NCBI GenBank assembly: GCA_019925795.1
Contig: CM034300.1
Span: 69,729,021-69,793,020 of the forward strand
Source: Dendrobium chrysotoxum
Lineage: Eukaryota; Streptophyta; Magnoliopsida; Asparagales; Orchidaceae
Length of the DNA: 64,000 nucleotides
Direction: 5' to 3'
The notes below the pieces were generated by a model. The model worked only from the letters and a program-made list of their open reading frames with translations. It was not told the DNA's origin and made no database searches. Shown here piece by piece: positions 53,379-63,705 of the stretch. Each line of letters starts with the position of its first letter. Positions within the stretch are counted from its first letter, which is position 1. Position numbers and translations under genes: made by a program.

Positions 53379-56300
53379 CGTCATCAATGGACTATAGTTC
53401 AGAAGAGGATCTGTGTTTCCCAAATGAGAACGAGTCCGATCATGATATAGCGTCACAGATGGGATACGTAAGACTGGAGGATGATTCTGAACCTAAAAAT
53501 GAGTCTCCGGATGCTATGATGGCTGGCTCTGAAGAGGATGCTCCATCAAACGAGTCTGCGCCAGACGAGATAGCACAAGTGCAATTAAGAAGTGGTAGAG
53601 TGTTGCCGCCTCCACCAAAGAAGGGAGTCCTTAACAAAGACAAGGGGAAGAACATAGTCATCAACGAAGATATTATCACTGAAGATCTTGAGAAGAAAAA
53701 GGCTCCAGCTAAGGGGATAGATTATAATATCTTATCTCATCTAAGGAAGATCCCAGCACAACTCAGCATATATGACGCCCTTATAATGTCTAAAGACCTT
53801 CGGGAGACTTTAATTCAGGCACTCAAGGAGCCCGAAAGATATGAGGCATATTTTGCTGAGCGCAATCTAACGGAGGTGTTACAAGCTCGGAATGAGCCAA
53901 TAATCACTTTCACTGAAGACGATATGATGCTCGGAACAGCGGATCATAATCGCCCCCTGTACGTCACGGCAGAAAGCGACGACATGGTGATCAGTCGAAT
54001 TTTGATCGATCCTGGATCCTCCGTAAATCTCATAAGCTTGAAGGCATTAAGATCGCTGTGCCTTGATGTGCAGCATCTCGGACCAGAGAAATTGATGGTG
54101 CACGGCTTCAACGAGAAAGGGCAGAAGACTCTGGGATCATTTACGCTTTCTCTCATATTTGGAGAACTTCATACAGATGCTAAATTTCATGTGATTGATG
54201 CAGACACCTCATTTAAGGCGCTTTTAGGTCGCCCGTGGTTACATGAGTATGGTATTGTTCCATCAACACTTCATCAATGTATGAAATACCTCAGGGATGG
54301 GGAAGAATTCCAGATCTCCGGCGATATCCAACCATTTGCAGTTCATGAAGTAACGATGTATGAAGATGCCAGATACTTCATGCCAAAGAAGCTAAGGCCA
54401 TCGAGCTCTCTTGAGGCCCAGACATCAAACCCAGATATCACAAAGCAACCTAAACGAGAAGTTAAGAAAAAGCAAGAGGGGAGAAAGAAGGCAGCGTCGA
54501 TCCTTCCCAAAGCTACGACCATTCCTAAGGAAAGGAAACATGTGCCCCATCTGGGGAGTGATACAGATGAAAGTGATGTCACCCCTACCAAATCCCAGAA
54601 GGCATGCCGATCAAAGGCCAAATGGAGTAGAGAAATCGCATATTCAAATGATGATTATGACTACGACTCTATCTATATGAATATGGTGCAGGAAATATTC
54701 TCCAGAAGAGTAGGCAGCCTGTCAATTTCAGATAGTGTACTCTTAGTCACGCGTATCCCCCTACAACACTTCAGAGAAATCATTCCGCGAGAAGTGCATA
54801 AAGTCGAGGAGCTCATAACATTTTATGTACCTCCCCCTAGAAAAAGGGATGGGCCAGCAAGCCTATTTTATTCAATCGGAAAGCTTGAAGAAGGAAATCA
54901 TGATTGGTTTCGTAGGCTCATTGATTCCGGGGAGTTAGTGCCCACAAGATTTCCCAGATTCAATACCAGAAATATTCAAAGAATGCTACGAAAGCAAGGA
55001 AGTCTTCGTTCCTCTAAACAACAAGTTCGTTTCTGCTTGAGTCTCTGGTATCGAAGAAATCCTCACTCATTACGGAAGAAAGATATTTTTGCAAAAAAGG
55101 GCCTTGGGTTCATCGTACGGAAGTACCCCCGAAAGGAGAACTGCCGAGCAATTTCACATAGAAATATTGAATCTGATGGTGACAGCGAAGAAGAGGCCTT
55201 TGAAATTAATCTTCCAAACGATCAGACCATAGAAGCCAAGCCTGCACCAGAAGAGTTAGAAGATGGTGGACAAGCGACCACTATGGATGAACTGAAAGAA
55301 GTCAATTTAGGGACTGAAGAAGACCCTCGCCCAACCCTCATTAGTGCTCTCTTGTCCGAAGTGCAGGTTGAAGAAATAAAAAAGCTCCTCTGTGAATTCA
55401 GGGACTGCTTTGCCTGGACATACGCTGAAATGCCCGGCTTATCCCCTGACGTAGCAGTTCACAGATTAGCCATCAAGTCAGATGCAACACCTGTCAAACA
55501 AGCTCCAAGGAGAATGAGACTGGAGATTGAAGAACAGGTGATTGCAGAAACAAAGAAGCTCATAGAGGCAGGATTTATTCGTGAAGAAAAGTATGCTGAT
55601 TGGATAGCAAATATTGTCCCCGTAAAGAAGAAGAATGGCCAGATCCGCATCTGTATTGATTTCAGGGACCTTAATAAAGCATGTCCAAAAGATGACTTTC
55701 CACTTCCTGTATCAGAATTATTGGTTGACACCACATTAAACCATGATATGTTCTCTTTCATGGATGGATCGTCAGGATACAATCAGATCAAGATGGCGCC
55801 TGAAGATGAAAAGCATACGTCATTCAGAACGCCCATCGGCATTTTCTGCTACACGGTCATGCCCTTCGGCTTGAAGAACGCTGGTGCCACCTACCAACGG
55901 GCAATGACCCATATCTTTGATGAATTAATACATCAGAAGGTCGAATGCTATGTAGACGACTTGGTCGTTAAGAGCATAGATCGAAAGGATCACTTAAATG
56001 ACCTGAGGGTTGTATTTGAAAGAATCAGGAAGTTCGATCTAAAGATGAATCCCCTTAAGTGTGCTTTCGGGGTCTCCTCCGGTAAATTTCTTGGCTATGT
56101 CGTTCGTCATCGACGCATAGAAGTCGATCCCAACAAAATCAAGGCGATCATTGAGATGCCACCGCCAAGAAGCCTCCGTCAACTCCGCTCCTTGCAAGGG
56201 CAACTGGCTTTCATTCGACGACGATTCATATCGAATCTGTCGGGTAGGTGCCAGCCATTTTCGAAATTGATGAAGAAGGACGTTCGCTTCAAGTGGGATG

Positions 56301-57472
56301 AAGAATGTCAGGAAGCATTTGACAGTATCAAGAGATACTTGTTGAATCCACCCATTCTCGCAGCGCCAATTCCGGGGAAGCCTCTTATACTGTATACGGC
56401 AGCACTAGAAGAGTCCCTCGGAGCATTATTGGCCCAACACAATGAGAAAGGAAAAGAAAATGCACTCTACTATATCAGTCGGAGATTAATCGGAGCAGAA
56501 GTACGATATTCTCCAATTGAGAAACATTGTCTGGCGTTGATCTTCGCAGTCCAGAAGCTCCGCCACTATATGCTCTCCCACAAAATCACCTTGATATCAA
56601 AGATCGATCCGCTGAAATTCTTGATGACAAGACCAGCGTTGACAGGTCGTTTAGCCAGGTGGGCAGTATTGCTCCTGCAATTTGATATCACATATGTCCC
56701 ACAAAAAGCGGTAAAAGGTCAGGTGTTAGCAGACTTTCTTGCTGCGCATCCTATCCCTGCCGATTCACCACTCAATGACGATCTGCCTGACGAGCAGATT
56801 ATGAGCGTCGAAGAAGATGAAATGCTACAAGTATGGGAAATGTACTTTGATGGAGCATCATCGATTAAGCGCGCTCGGCCTCCAAATCTGGAAAAAGTTC
56901 AAGCTGGAATCGGTCTCATTTTTGTATCACCTGAGGGAGGCGTAATGAGATTCTCATTTAGCTTGACTGAGCCTCGAACCAATAATGAGGCTGAGTATGA
57001 AGCTCTAATTGCAGGACTAGAAATTGCAATCAATGTCGGAATTCAAAATCTCCAAATATTTGGAGATTCTCAACTCGTTGTAAACCAAGTACTGGGGATT
57101 TACAAAATCACCAAGTTCGAGTTGGCCTATTACCATCGGCGAGTTCTCGAGCTTATGAAGCAAATCCCGATCATTAAATTAGCACGAGTTCCCCGAGCCC
57201 GAAATAGTAAAGCCGACTGCCTAGCTAAACTAGCTAAAGAAATGGCGAATATGGATAATGAATTGCCTATGATAATTATGGTGCACAGTCGGCGGGTCTT
57301 AGAGCCAGCACTACTACAACTCCCGCAGGCAGAGGGAATATCAGATCCAAGCCAACAGGATCCAACCCCGGTTGATCCTAAACCTCCCCAACCAGTTGAT
57401 CTTAAAGATCAACTTAAAGAAGATCAAGTTCCTAAAAGAAGACGAAAGGCTAGTCAAGCTTCAGAACCATAG
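53297..57472 (+). CDS. pol: Protease, RT, RNase H and archaeal-type RNase H of giant element 2
   Basis: One open frame of 1391 codons; the true homologous part starts near 53350, where the gag frame is lost. Protease LIDPGSSVNLIS with its Asp at 54008 (residue 238). A region of about 200 residues of unknown function (about 440-650) follows. RT has YVDD at 55949-55960 (residues 885-888). The first RNase H lacks its first Asp (LYTAALEE). The archaeal-type RNase H is complete (YFDGAS Asp at residue 1185, NEAEYEAL, FGDSQL, KADCLAKL). It ends at a TAG at 57470 where element 1 has TGG. The block 55898-56652 is almost identical to element 1, unlike its surroundings. Confidence 0.88.
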   Translation: MPGHFDNLNGYNEGKICQETAPETCLVASSMDYSSEEDLCFPNENESDHDIASQMGYVRLEDDSEPKNESPDAMMAGSEEDAPSNESAPDEIAQVQLRSGRVLPPPPKKGVLNKDKGKNIVINEDIITEDLEKKKAPAKGIDYNILSHLRKIPAQLSIYDALIMSKDLRETLIQALKEPERYEAYFAERNLTEVLQARNEPIITFTEDDMMLGTADHNRPLYVTAESDDMVISRILIDPGSSVNLISLKALRSLCLDVQHLGPEKLMVHGFNEKGQKTLGSFTLSLIFGELHTDAKFHVIDADTSFKALLGRPWLHEYGIVPSTLHQCMKYLRDGEEFQISGDIQPFAVHEVTMYEDARYFMPKKLRPSSSLEAQTSNPDITKQPKREVKKKQEGRKKAASILPKATTIPKERKHVPHLGSDTDESDVTPTKSQKACRSKAKWSREIAYSNDDYDYDSIYMNMVQEIFSRRVGSLSISDSVLLVTRIPLQHFREIIPREVHKVEELITFYVPPPRKRDGPASLFYSIGKLEEGNHDWFRRLIDSGELVPTRFPRFNTRNIQRMLRKQGSLRSSKQQVRFCLSLWYRRNPHSLRKKDIFAKKGLGFIVRKYPRKENCRAISHRNIESDGDSEEEAFEINLPNDQTIEAKPAPEELEDGGQATTMDELKEVNLGTEEDPRPTLISALLSEVQVEEIKKLLCEFRDCFAWTYAEMPGLSPDVAVHRLAIKSDATPVKQAPRRMRLEIEEQVIAETKKLIEAGFIREEKYADWIANIVPVKKKNGQIRICIDFRDLNKACPKDDFPLPVSELLVDTTLNHDMFSFMDGSSGYNQIKMAPEDEKHTSFRTPIGIFCYTVMPFGLKNAGATYQRAMTHIFDELIHQKVECYVDDLVVKSIDRKDHLNDLRVVFERIRKFDLKMNPLKCAFGVSSGKFLGYVVRHRRIEVDPNKIKAIIEMPPPRSLRQLRSLQGQLAFIRRRFISNLSGRCQPFSKLMKKDVRFKWDEECQEAFDSIKRYLLNPPILAAPIPGKPLILYTAALEESLGALLAQHNEKGKENALYYISRRLIGAEVRYSPIEKHCLALIFAVQKLRHYMLSHKITLISKIDPLKFLMTRPALTGRLARWAVLLLQFDITYVPQKAVKGQVLADFLAAHPIPADSPLNDDLPDEQIMSVEEDEMLQVWEMYFDGASSIKRARPPNLEKVQAGIGLIFVSPEGGVMRFSFSLTEPRTNNEAEYEALIAGLEIAINVGIQNLQIFGDSQLVVNQVLGIYKITKFELAYYHRRVLELMKQIPIIKLARVPRARNSKADCLAKLAKEMANMDNELPMIIMVHSRRVLEPALLQLPQAEGISDPSQQDPTPVDPKPPQPVDLKDQLKEDQVPKRRRKASQASEP

Positions 57473-58756
57473 CAGCATTGTCTCGATGTAGAAGAAGAAG
57501 ATGACTGGAGACAGCCTTTCATTGATTACTTCAAAGAAAGTAAACTACCAGCAGATAAGTCATTAGCGGCTCAAATTAGAAAGAGAGCACTACGATACGC
57601 ATTTGTCAACAACACGTTATATCGGCGTGCTTTCGATCAAATGTGGCTAAGGTGCCTAGGGACTAAAGAAGCCGGCAAGGTGATAGTAGAAGTTCACGAA
57701 GGCCTTTGTGGAGCGCATCAATCAGGTCCTAAAATGGCCATTAAAATCAAAAGAATGGGTTACTATTGGCCAAGAATGGTGAAAGACTGTATTGATCATG
57801 CTAAGAGGTGCCATGAGTGTCAGATTCATGGTGATGTTATACATCAACCACCGAATCCACTCCACCCTACGATAGCATCCTGGCCGTTCGAATGTTAGGG
57901 TACTGATATAATCGGGCCAATAGATCCACCATCATCAGGAGGACACCGCTTCATTTTGGCAGCGACTGACTACTTTTCTAAGTGGGCAGAAGCGGCTCCA
58001 TTCAAAGAAGTCACATCTGAACATGTAATCAATTTCTTTACCCATAATATTGTCTACAGATTCGGTGTACCACGTCGCATCATTTCCGATAATGGTGCGG
58101 CTTTCAAAAGCACTAAGATCAATAAATTCATCGATCGACATAAGATCGATTGGCGATATTCCTCAATTTACTATCCAAGAGCAAATGGGTTGGCAGAGGC
58201 CTTCAACAAGACACTGGTGAAATTGTTAAAGAAGATTCTCACCAAGAATAAAAGAGAGTGGCATACAAAGATGTCAGAGGCATTATGGGCTTATCACACA
58301 ACCTATAAAACACCGACCAAAGCCACTCCTTACTCACTGGTGTTTGGAGTCGAAGCAGTATTGCCTCTAGAAGTTGAATTACCATCACTCCGAGTCGCCA
58401 TCCAGAATGAGATTACTCGAGAACAAAATGCTCAGTTGAGACTGGAGGAGCTCGATGCACTTGACGAAGTCAGATTACAAGCTCAACAAAATTTGGAGCT
58501 TTACCGAGCAAGAATGACAAAATCCTTTGATCGAATGGTGCGCCATCGTACGTTTCAAGAAGGAGAATTGGTCCTGGTACAGAGAAGGCCAATCATCCCA
58601 CATCGAAAAATTGGTGGTAAATTTGTATCCAACTGGGAAGGACCTTTCGTCATCGAGAAGGTGTACCAAGGTGGAGCTTATCAATTGATCAATTTGGATG
58701 GCCAAAGGCCTATGCCACCAATCAATGGTCGATACTTGAAGAAATACTATGCATAG
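57473..58756 (+). pseudogene. int: Integrase of giant element 2 (amber-interrupted)
   Basis: Same frame as RT. Zinc finger HEG..GAHQ...CHEC (about 57689-57823), then TAG at 57896 inside the SWPFEC motif, the same codon as the second stop of element 1. The core is intact: ATDYFSKW, IISDNGAAFK, ANGLAEAFNKTL. The C-terminal GGKFVSNWEGPFVIEKVYQGG segment reaches the stop at 58754. Unless stops at 57470 and 57896 are read through, the element cannot make its own integrase. Confidence 0.88.
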
Positions 58757-58906
58757 AGATTAAAATTTTGTGCTTAATGTATCATGTAATAGTGGAAATA
58801 TTATATATATGTTTGATAGTGTATATGTGTACTTTCTTGAAACTCCCTTATAGCACAAGGAGATGTTTCAAGTACCCCATTAAAATCCTCCACAAGGCTG
58901 GGGGCA

Positions 58907-58970
58907 TTTTAAATATTTATTTGGGTCGGTATTGCGTTGCATGCCGAAAGCCCCAAATAAATATTTAAAA
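58907..58970 (+). repeat. Palindromic hairpin H4
   Basis: Arms TTTTAAATATTTATTTGGG and CCCCAAATAAATATTTAAAA, loop TCGGTATTGCGTTGCATGCC. Preceded by GGCTGGGGGCATTT. Confidence 0.85.
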
Positions 58971-59014
58971 TCAAGAAATACAAGATTTTCTCCTACAAGA
59001 TAAGGAAATTCTGG

Positions 59015-59064
59015 TATTTATTTGGGTTGACATCGCGCTGCGTGCCGAGATCCCTAAATAAATA
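59015..59064 (+). repeat. Palindromic hairpin H5 (short)
   Basis: Shorter arms TATTTATTTGGG and TCCCTAAATAAATA. Lacks the upstream GGGGGCATTT. Confidence 0.7.
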
Positions 59065-59211
59065 CTACTAGTGGTCCTCCAAAATATTTTGGACGTCACC
59101 TTCCCTAGTACCCCAGAACTTCGAAGGTCAAGAAAAGAAGGCTCTCATGGTTACACGCTTCAATAAGTCGAGCTAGAGCAGCATAAGTCTTTCTGCATCC
59201 TGAAACTCAAA

Positions 59212-59327
59212 GTCCGAATAGGGTGTACAAGGTCGGACTCAACAAGCCCAGATGTGGCCGAGTCGCTGGCAGCTCCGTCTACTCAACAAGCCAAAAGAAA
59301 GGCCGTAGTAGCGGAACCCCCACTTCG
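59212..59327 (+). repeat. Structured repeat R3 (twin hairpin, covarying stem)
   Basis: As R1, but the first stem is GACTC (59236) with GAGTC (59260) instead of GATCC with GGATC. Both arms changed together. The second stem CTACT/AGTAG and inner GCC/GGC are kept. Confidence 0.8.
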
Positions 59328-59583
59328 TTAACTCGACGATAAGGATCGCAAGAAGTACAAAGGCTTATTTAGCTCGATAAGTTTTAGTAGTAGTAGTAGC
59401 CCACGAGGTCTTCCTGATTGACTGGAGAGTCAAAGTTACGACGGGAAGGATATACTTCCAACCAATACAATTATCAGATATTCATCGGCTCTGAAACCTG
59501 CAACCATGAAGGTTGACTTTAAATCTGCAAGCTTCGACAAACTCAGCTTGGGAGAGTGCATTTCTTCATGACTCAAATCTGAA

Positions 59584-59698
59584 GCCTGAATGGGTGTATG
59601 AGGTCGGACTCAACAAGCCAAGATGTGGCCGAGTCGCTGGCAGCTCCGTCTACTCAACAAGCCAAAAGAAAGGCCGAAGTAGTGGAACCCCCGTTTCA
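59584..59698 (+). repeat. Structured repeat R4 (twin hairpin, covarying stem)
   Basis: Copy of R3 about 372 bp downstream, with GACTC/GAGTC and CTACT/AGTAG pairings. It ends GGAACCCCCGTTTCAG like R2. Confidence 0.8.
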
Positions 59699-59966
59699 GC
59701 AGCTAAAATGATAAAGAGTCATTAAATCCTAGCTTTCCTAGTCTGATGAACTTGAATGCCCCAGATTGGAGTCTTCCTGATAGGTCAGGGGCCAGAATAC
59801 TACATACATCTGGTACCACAAGTTCAAGTCAAATATATACAAATCCTTCACCAAGTCTGTTGCACAAAGCATGAAGCTAAAGGAGCCAAAATTTTACGAC
59901 TCCAGCCAAGACTACAGAAAGGGGTATCCTAAATGGCACCCACGAATGGCCCTAAGAACTGGGGGC

Positions 59967-60033
59967 ATTTTAAATATTTATTTGGGTTGACATCGCGCTG
60001 CGTGCCGAAATCCCCAAATAAATATTTAAAATT
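59967..60033 (+). repeat. Palindromic hairpin H6
   Basis: Arms TTTTAAATATTTATTTGGG and CCCCAAATAAATATTTAAAA. Preceded by GAACTGGGGGCATTT. It lies 130 bp past the antisense gene stop, where a polyadenylation signal would be expected. Confidence 0.85.
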
Positions 60034-60167
60034 AAAGGGAGAAAGAGAAGAGGAAGCGCAGAAAGTGCTACATATAATCATCATAAAATACCATATGAAC
60101 AAAATACAATCCGTACAGGAAACGGCGGAGTACATCTCATGAAAAGATCAAAAAAGAGAAAAGTACA

Positions 60168-60865
60168 TCAAGGAAGACGAGCACGTAAATCCCCCAACTG
60201 TGAAGTAACCTCAGCCAAAACCTGGTACTCAGTCTCAGCGGTGTGCAGCTCCTCTGTGGCTCGAGTCAGTGCAGTCTCAGCAGCCTGCAGTGCCTGGTGT
60301 AACATCTGATTGCGCTGCTCCTCCCTCCTAATGAGCCGCTCACGTCGATCGTGCCCCTCCTGAAGGTCTGACTTGCGAGACATCACTCCCTTGATGTCCC
60401 TCCAAAGGTCCCTCACGCGAGAAGTCAACCCCTCAATCTCGCTAGCCATGCTGGATGAGCTCTCTCGGTGCCTCCTAAGAGCCTCAGTGCTCCTATCAAA
60501 CTCATCTCGGGCCACATTTGCCGCTGCACGGCATCCATCAACCTTCTCCTGTAACTCTATCAAAGAAACCCTGGTGCGCATAATGGAAAGAGACTGCAAT
60601 CTCTTGATGTAAAACTCAGTCTCTCTGCATAAGGTCTCCCAGTACTGCATCTCTGAAGTCTCTAACCCAAGCTGCGCTAGTAAACCAAGGGTGTAATTTG
60701 CAGTAGAAGTGAACTGTCCCATGGAGTCAGGTGATCCAGGGTCCACTCGGGCTATCAAGTCATGAAGAAAGTTCGTACAGTGACCGTACATATCTCCGTG
60801 CCAAGGGTCAGAAGCTACAGGAGTGTGACAGCGAATCTCTGATACATAGTCTGCTCCTGCAGGCA
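60168..60865 (-). CDS. Antisense gene of giant element 2, exon 3 (coiled-coil C-terminus)
   Basis: The minus-strand exon starts after acceptor TCTTGTAG and continues V/PAGADYVSEIRCHTPV in the right phase from exon 2. It encodes 232 residues ending LGDLRARLP. The second half is a long heptad-type coiled coil (SMASEIEGLTSRVRDLWRD, then RREEQRNQMLHQAL). Intron 60866-60958 (93 bp) has a GTATGC donor and a pyrimidine-rich end. The gene converges on pol, with H6 just beyond its stop. Confidence 0.72.
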
Positions 60866-60958
60866 CTACAAGAGAATCCACAAGCAATAAAAAAAAAAAA
60901 GAGAGAAAAGAAGAAGAGGAGAGAAAGTGTGAGATATGAAATTAAAATAACAGCATAC

Positions 60959-61477
60959 CTGAAGAGGAGCTAGCAAAGTCACTGGGATGGACCTCAGGGT
61001 AAGAGCTGGAAAGGCCACTGGGAAGTGCCTCGGAGTAAGGTGCTGCTGCTACTGGTACTAAGTCTAAGACCGTAGGTGTGTACGGCGGTACGACAGGAGG
61101 CTCCTCAGGTAAAGCTGCACCAGCTCTTGATGACTCACCAGGCCAAATAGGTCTCTCTCCAAACGCCTCTCCGGGCCAAAATGACCCATATGGATCCACT
61201 TGAAAGCTGAAATATGTAGAGGAATCAGGAGCACTATACCCTGAAAAGTCTGACAACCGAGGATCTGCTGATGCCTCCTCAGGAGTAAGAAAGTGCTCTG
61301 GCACGGAACTAGCTACCGGGTCTGCATAAGTAGGGGAAGGCTCAGTACGTCGGGAACCGGAACGCCCACGAGAAGACCGAGGTGCCTCGGTGCGGTGTGG
61401 AGCAGGATCTGTAACTCGTGCCCTAACAGGAGAGGGCGCAGTACTCTCAGTAGCAGTATGGCTCTCACTGTGCCTCC
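60959..61477 (-). CDS. Antisense gene of giant element 2, exon 2 (low-complexity linker)
   Basis: 519 nt between acceptor TTTGGTGCAG and donor TTCAG/GTATGC. It encodes a serine/proline/arginine-rich linker (SSRGRSGSRR, EPSPTYADPV) with a glycine/proline/glutamate-rich end. The upstream intron, 61478-61561, is 84 nt and phase-neutral, so the frame is open through it. The hydrophobic 28 residues it would add suggest it is normally spliced. Confidence 0.68.
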
Positions 61478-61561
61478 CTGCACCAAAATCGAGAGAAGAT
61501 ACAAGACTAAATAACCAGCCAACAGGATAAAGATTAACAAGAGAATTAACAAAGAAATTAC

Positions 61562-63554
61562 CTCTATCATCCTTGATCCGCAAAAAGCCTCGTGAGGATC
61601 TCCGTCCCCTCGGTAACCCTAAAGTGTGTACTCGGCGCTCGTACGTCCGGGCACCGCGCTCTAGAAAAGGGGCAAAAGAGAGTCGTACCCAGGTCAAGTG
61701 CGTGTAACTGACACCAGTATGACTGTGGGGAGGAGCTATACGAAAAGTAGAGCCAGTACCAAATCTCAGCAGATGTAACCACACTGCAGAAGCTGCATAT
61801 AAACGGGCCTCCTGAGGAACTACGTCAGTGTGTCTAGTATCAGCTACCCCAGGAATAAGCGGCCGTCCATCATATGCTGTAGCCTGGGAGAAGCCAAACT
61901 GGCGAGCAACTCTGTTCGGCTGATACCCCTCCAATATCACGATATTGCCAGAACGATGACATAACCAACCCGGGCGTAAGCTGACAAAATACTCAGCTAC
62001 TCTCAAGGTGCCCCTACTCTGTAAAAGAACACATCTCCTCCGCCTATCAAGTCCATCCGTAATAACCTGCTCCCTCAAGTAAGATGGCAAACCAACAACG
62101 TCTGGCTGATGAACAATAGCGAAACGGTCTACAACCAAGTGCGGAGCAAAGAAGAAAAGTCGTACCCGCTCTGACTCCAAGGTAGAGGAGGCCTGTGTCA
62201 ACTGCACAACTGTCGGGTATCCCCTCTCTAAGAAGTATTGAGGGCACTCCAAACACGAAAAAGCACCTCTGATATGTAGATGAATCCAGCCATACAAGTA
62301 GTGCCACGGTAAAACCAGACCTCGCAGCTCAAGGGAGGTCGCCTCAGAAGCTGTGTAGAGGGCCCTATAAATCCTAGCAAGCACTGGTGGAGCCAGAGAA
62401 AGGCGCTGCCCCTGGGAAAGCTGACTGGCTGCTAGAAAAACACTACAGCGTACAGATCCAACTCTGAGTGGAAAAACAAAAGTACACAGCCACGTAGCTA
62501 AGAACCCCGCCAAAAGTAAATCCTCATCTATACCTGGTAATGCAGGAGACCTACAACCAACTGAAGAAGGCTCTGCAGTATCCTCTGACAATAAAACCCC
62601 AGGTTGTAGGCCAAGCTCAAAAGGATCATGCAATGATGCAACAGTGGTAGACAAACAACTATCTAAAAGGAAACTACGAATCCAGGTGTCCACTGGCATA
62701 GCAGCTCCGGCACGTGTCGACAGATTAGAAGATGTGTACACCTGACGGTAATGCTGGAGAAGTGCTGGGTAGACATCTGGAAGAGCTAGTCTGCCCCTCC
62801 TGCCTCCATCTGCTGAAGGCACCCTACGAAACAACTCTGCGTCAGGAGGAATACACTCCTCAAAATAGCCTCCAACAACGGGTAATCCTGATACAGTCTG
62901 TAAATCTGAAAGTGTCACTGTCAACTCCTCTGGCCCTACCCAACAGGTACTACTGCCACTGTCCCAAAACTCCACCAATCTGCGGGCCCAAGAAGGGGGA
63001 ATCTGTCCAAAATCAAACAGAGAGGCGTATACAGCCTCGTAAATGCCAGCCTCCTGAAGTGTGTATCTGTGGGCCCTCAGAACATATCTGCACCAACAAG
63101 TGTACCCAGCAGCAGGACTCTGTATCCTCTCAACTGTTGAGTCATGCGGCCACCCTAATGACTTAGAATGTAACTGGCGATGACTCAATAATCTCGACTG
63201 TCCTACAGGCTCAAGGATATCAGCTGCTGGCTGTAGAACGTCGCACATGCCCCAGCTAATCTGATCAATGGTACTGTCTACAGGATTGTACTCCCCACAT
63301 TGCAATCTGATACTGGTGACCCACTCGATAGGATTATCAAATTCTATGGAGTCCGGTGAGAGAACTGAAAGCAGGGGCGAACGTGAGAAGAAACCGCAGA
63401 AAGTGTCACGACCCCGCAACATATCCCCGTGCTGCTCCAGTCTATCACGAATATCAGCATCACCTCGAGGATCATGTCTATCAATGACCTCCCAAATGGC
63501 GGCCTCATTGGGCTCATCAGGGGTCAAATCCGCAGATCGGCGCCAGCTAAACAT
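61562..63554 (-). CDS. Antisense gene of giant element 2, exon 1: plant mobile domain protein
   Basis: From an ATG at 63554 (MFSWRRSADLTPDE), 664 codons to donor AGAG/GTAATTTC. It contains a plant mobile domain (aminotransferase-like family), with IYEAVYASLFDFG and LTVTLSDLQTVSGLPVVGG at residues of about 165-235 and LVLPWHYLYGWIHLHI at about 410-430. The frame stays open upstream into the 3' LTR (to 63875), but similarity begins near 63554. The spliced product is about 1069 residues with the linker and coiled coil of exons 2 and 3. Antisense extra genes with such domains are known in Tat-type elements, and cellular relatives (MAIN/MAIL) act in silencing of transposons. A role in countering silencing is only inference. 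Confidence 0.78.
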
Positions 63555-63692
63555 TTCCTGCTTGAAGGAAAGTGAAAATGCATCAGAAACTGGCAACGAG
63601 AAGGTGCTATGTACATAAAAGAAAGTTACAAAAAAAAATGTGACAAACAGCAACACAACAAACGTGGCGTGCTCCAAGCACACACCACCTTT

Positions 63693-63705
63693 GGTGGGGG
63701 GCATT
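63693..63705 (+). promoter_or_regulatory. Polypurine tract of giant element 2
   Basis: GGTGGGGGGCATT directly before the LTR start TGTTGACCCGC. Confidence 0.8.

Larger units (their letters stand above)
58757..60167 (+). other. 3' noncoding region of giant element 2
   Basis: Lies between the convergent ends of pol (+) and the antisense gene (-). Contains hairpins H4 and H5, repeats R3 and R4, and hairpin H6, in the same order as in element 1. Confidence 0.75.
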
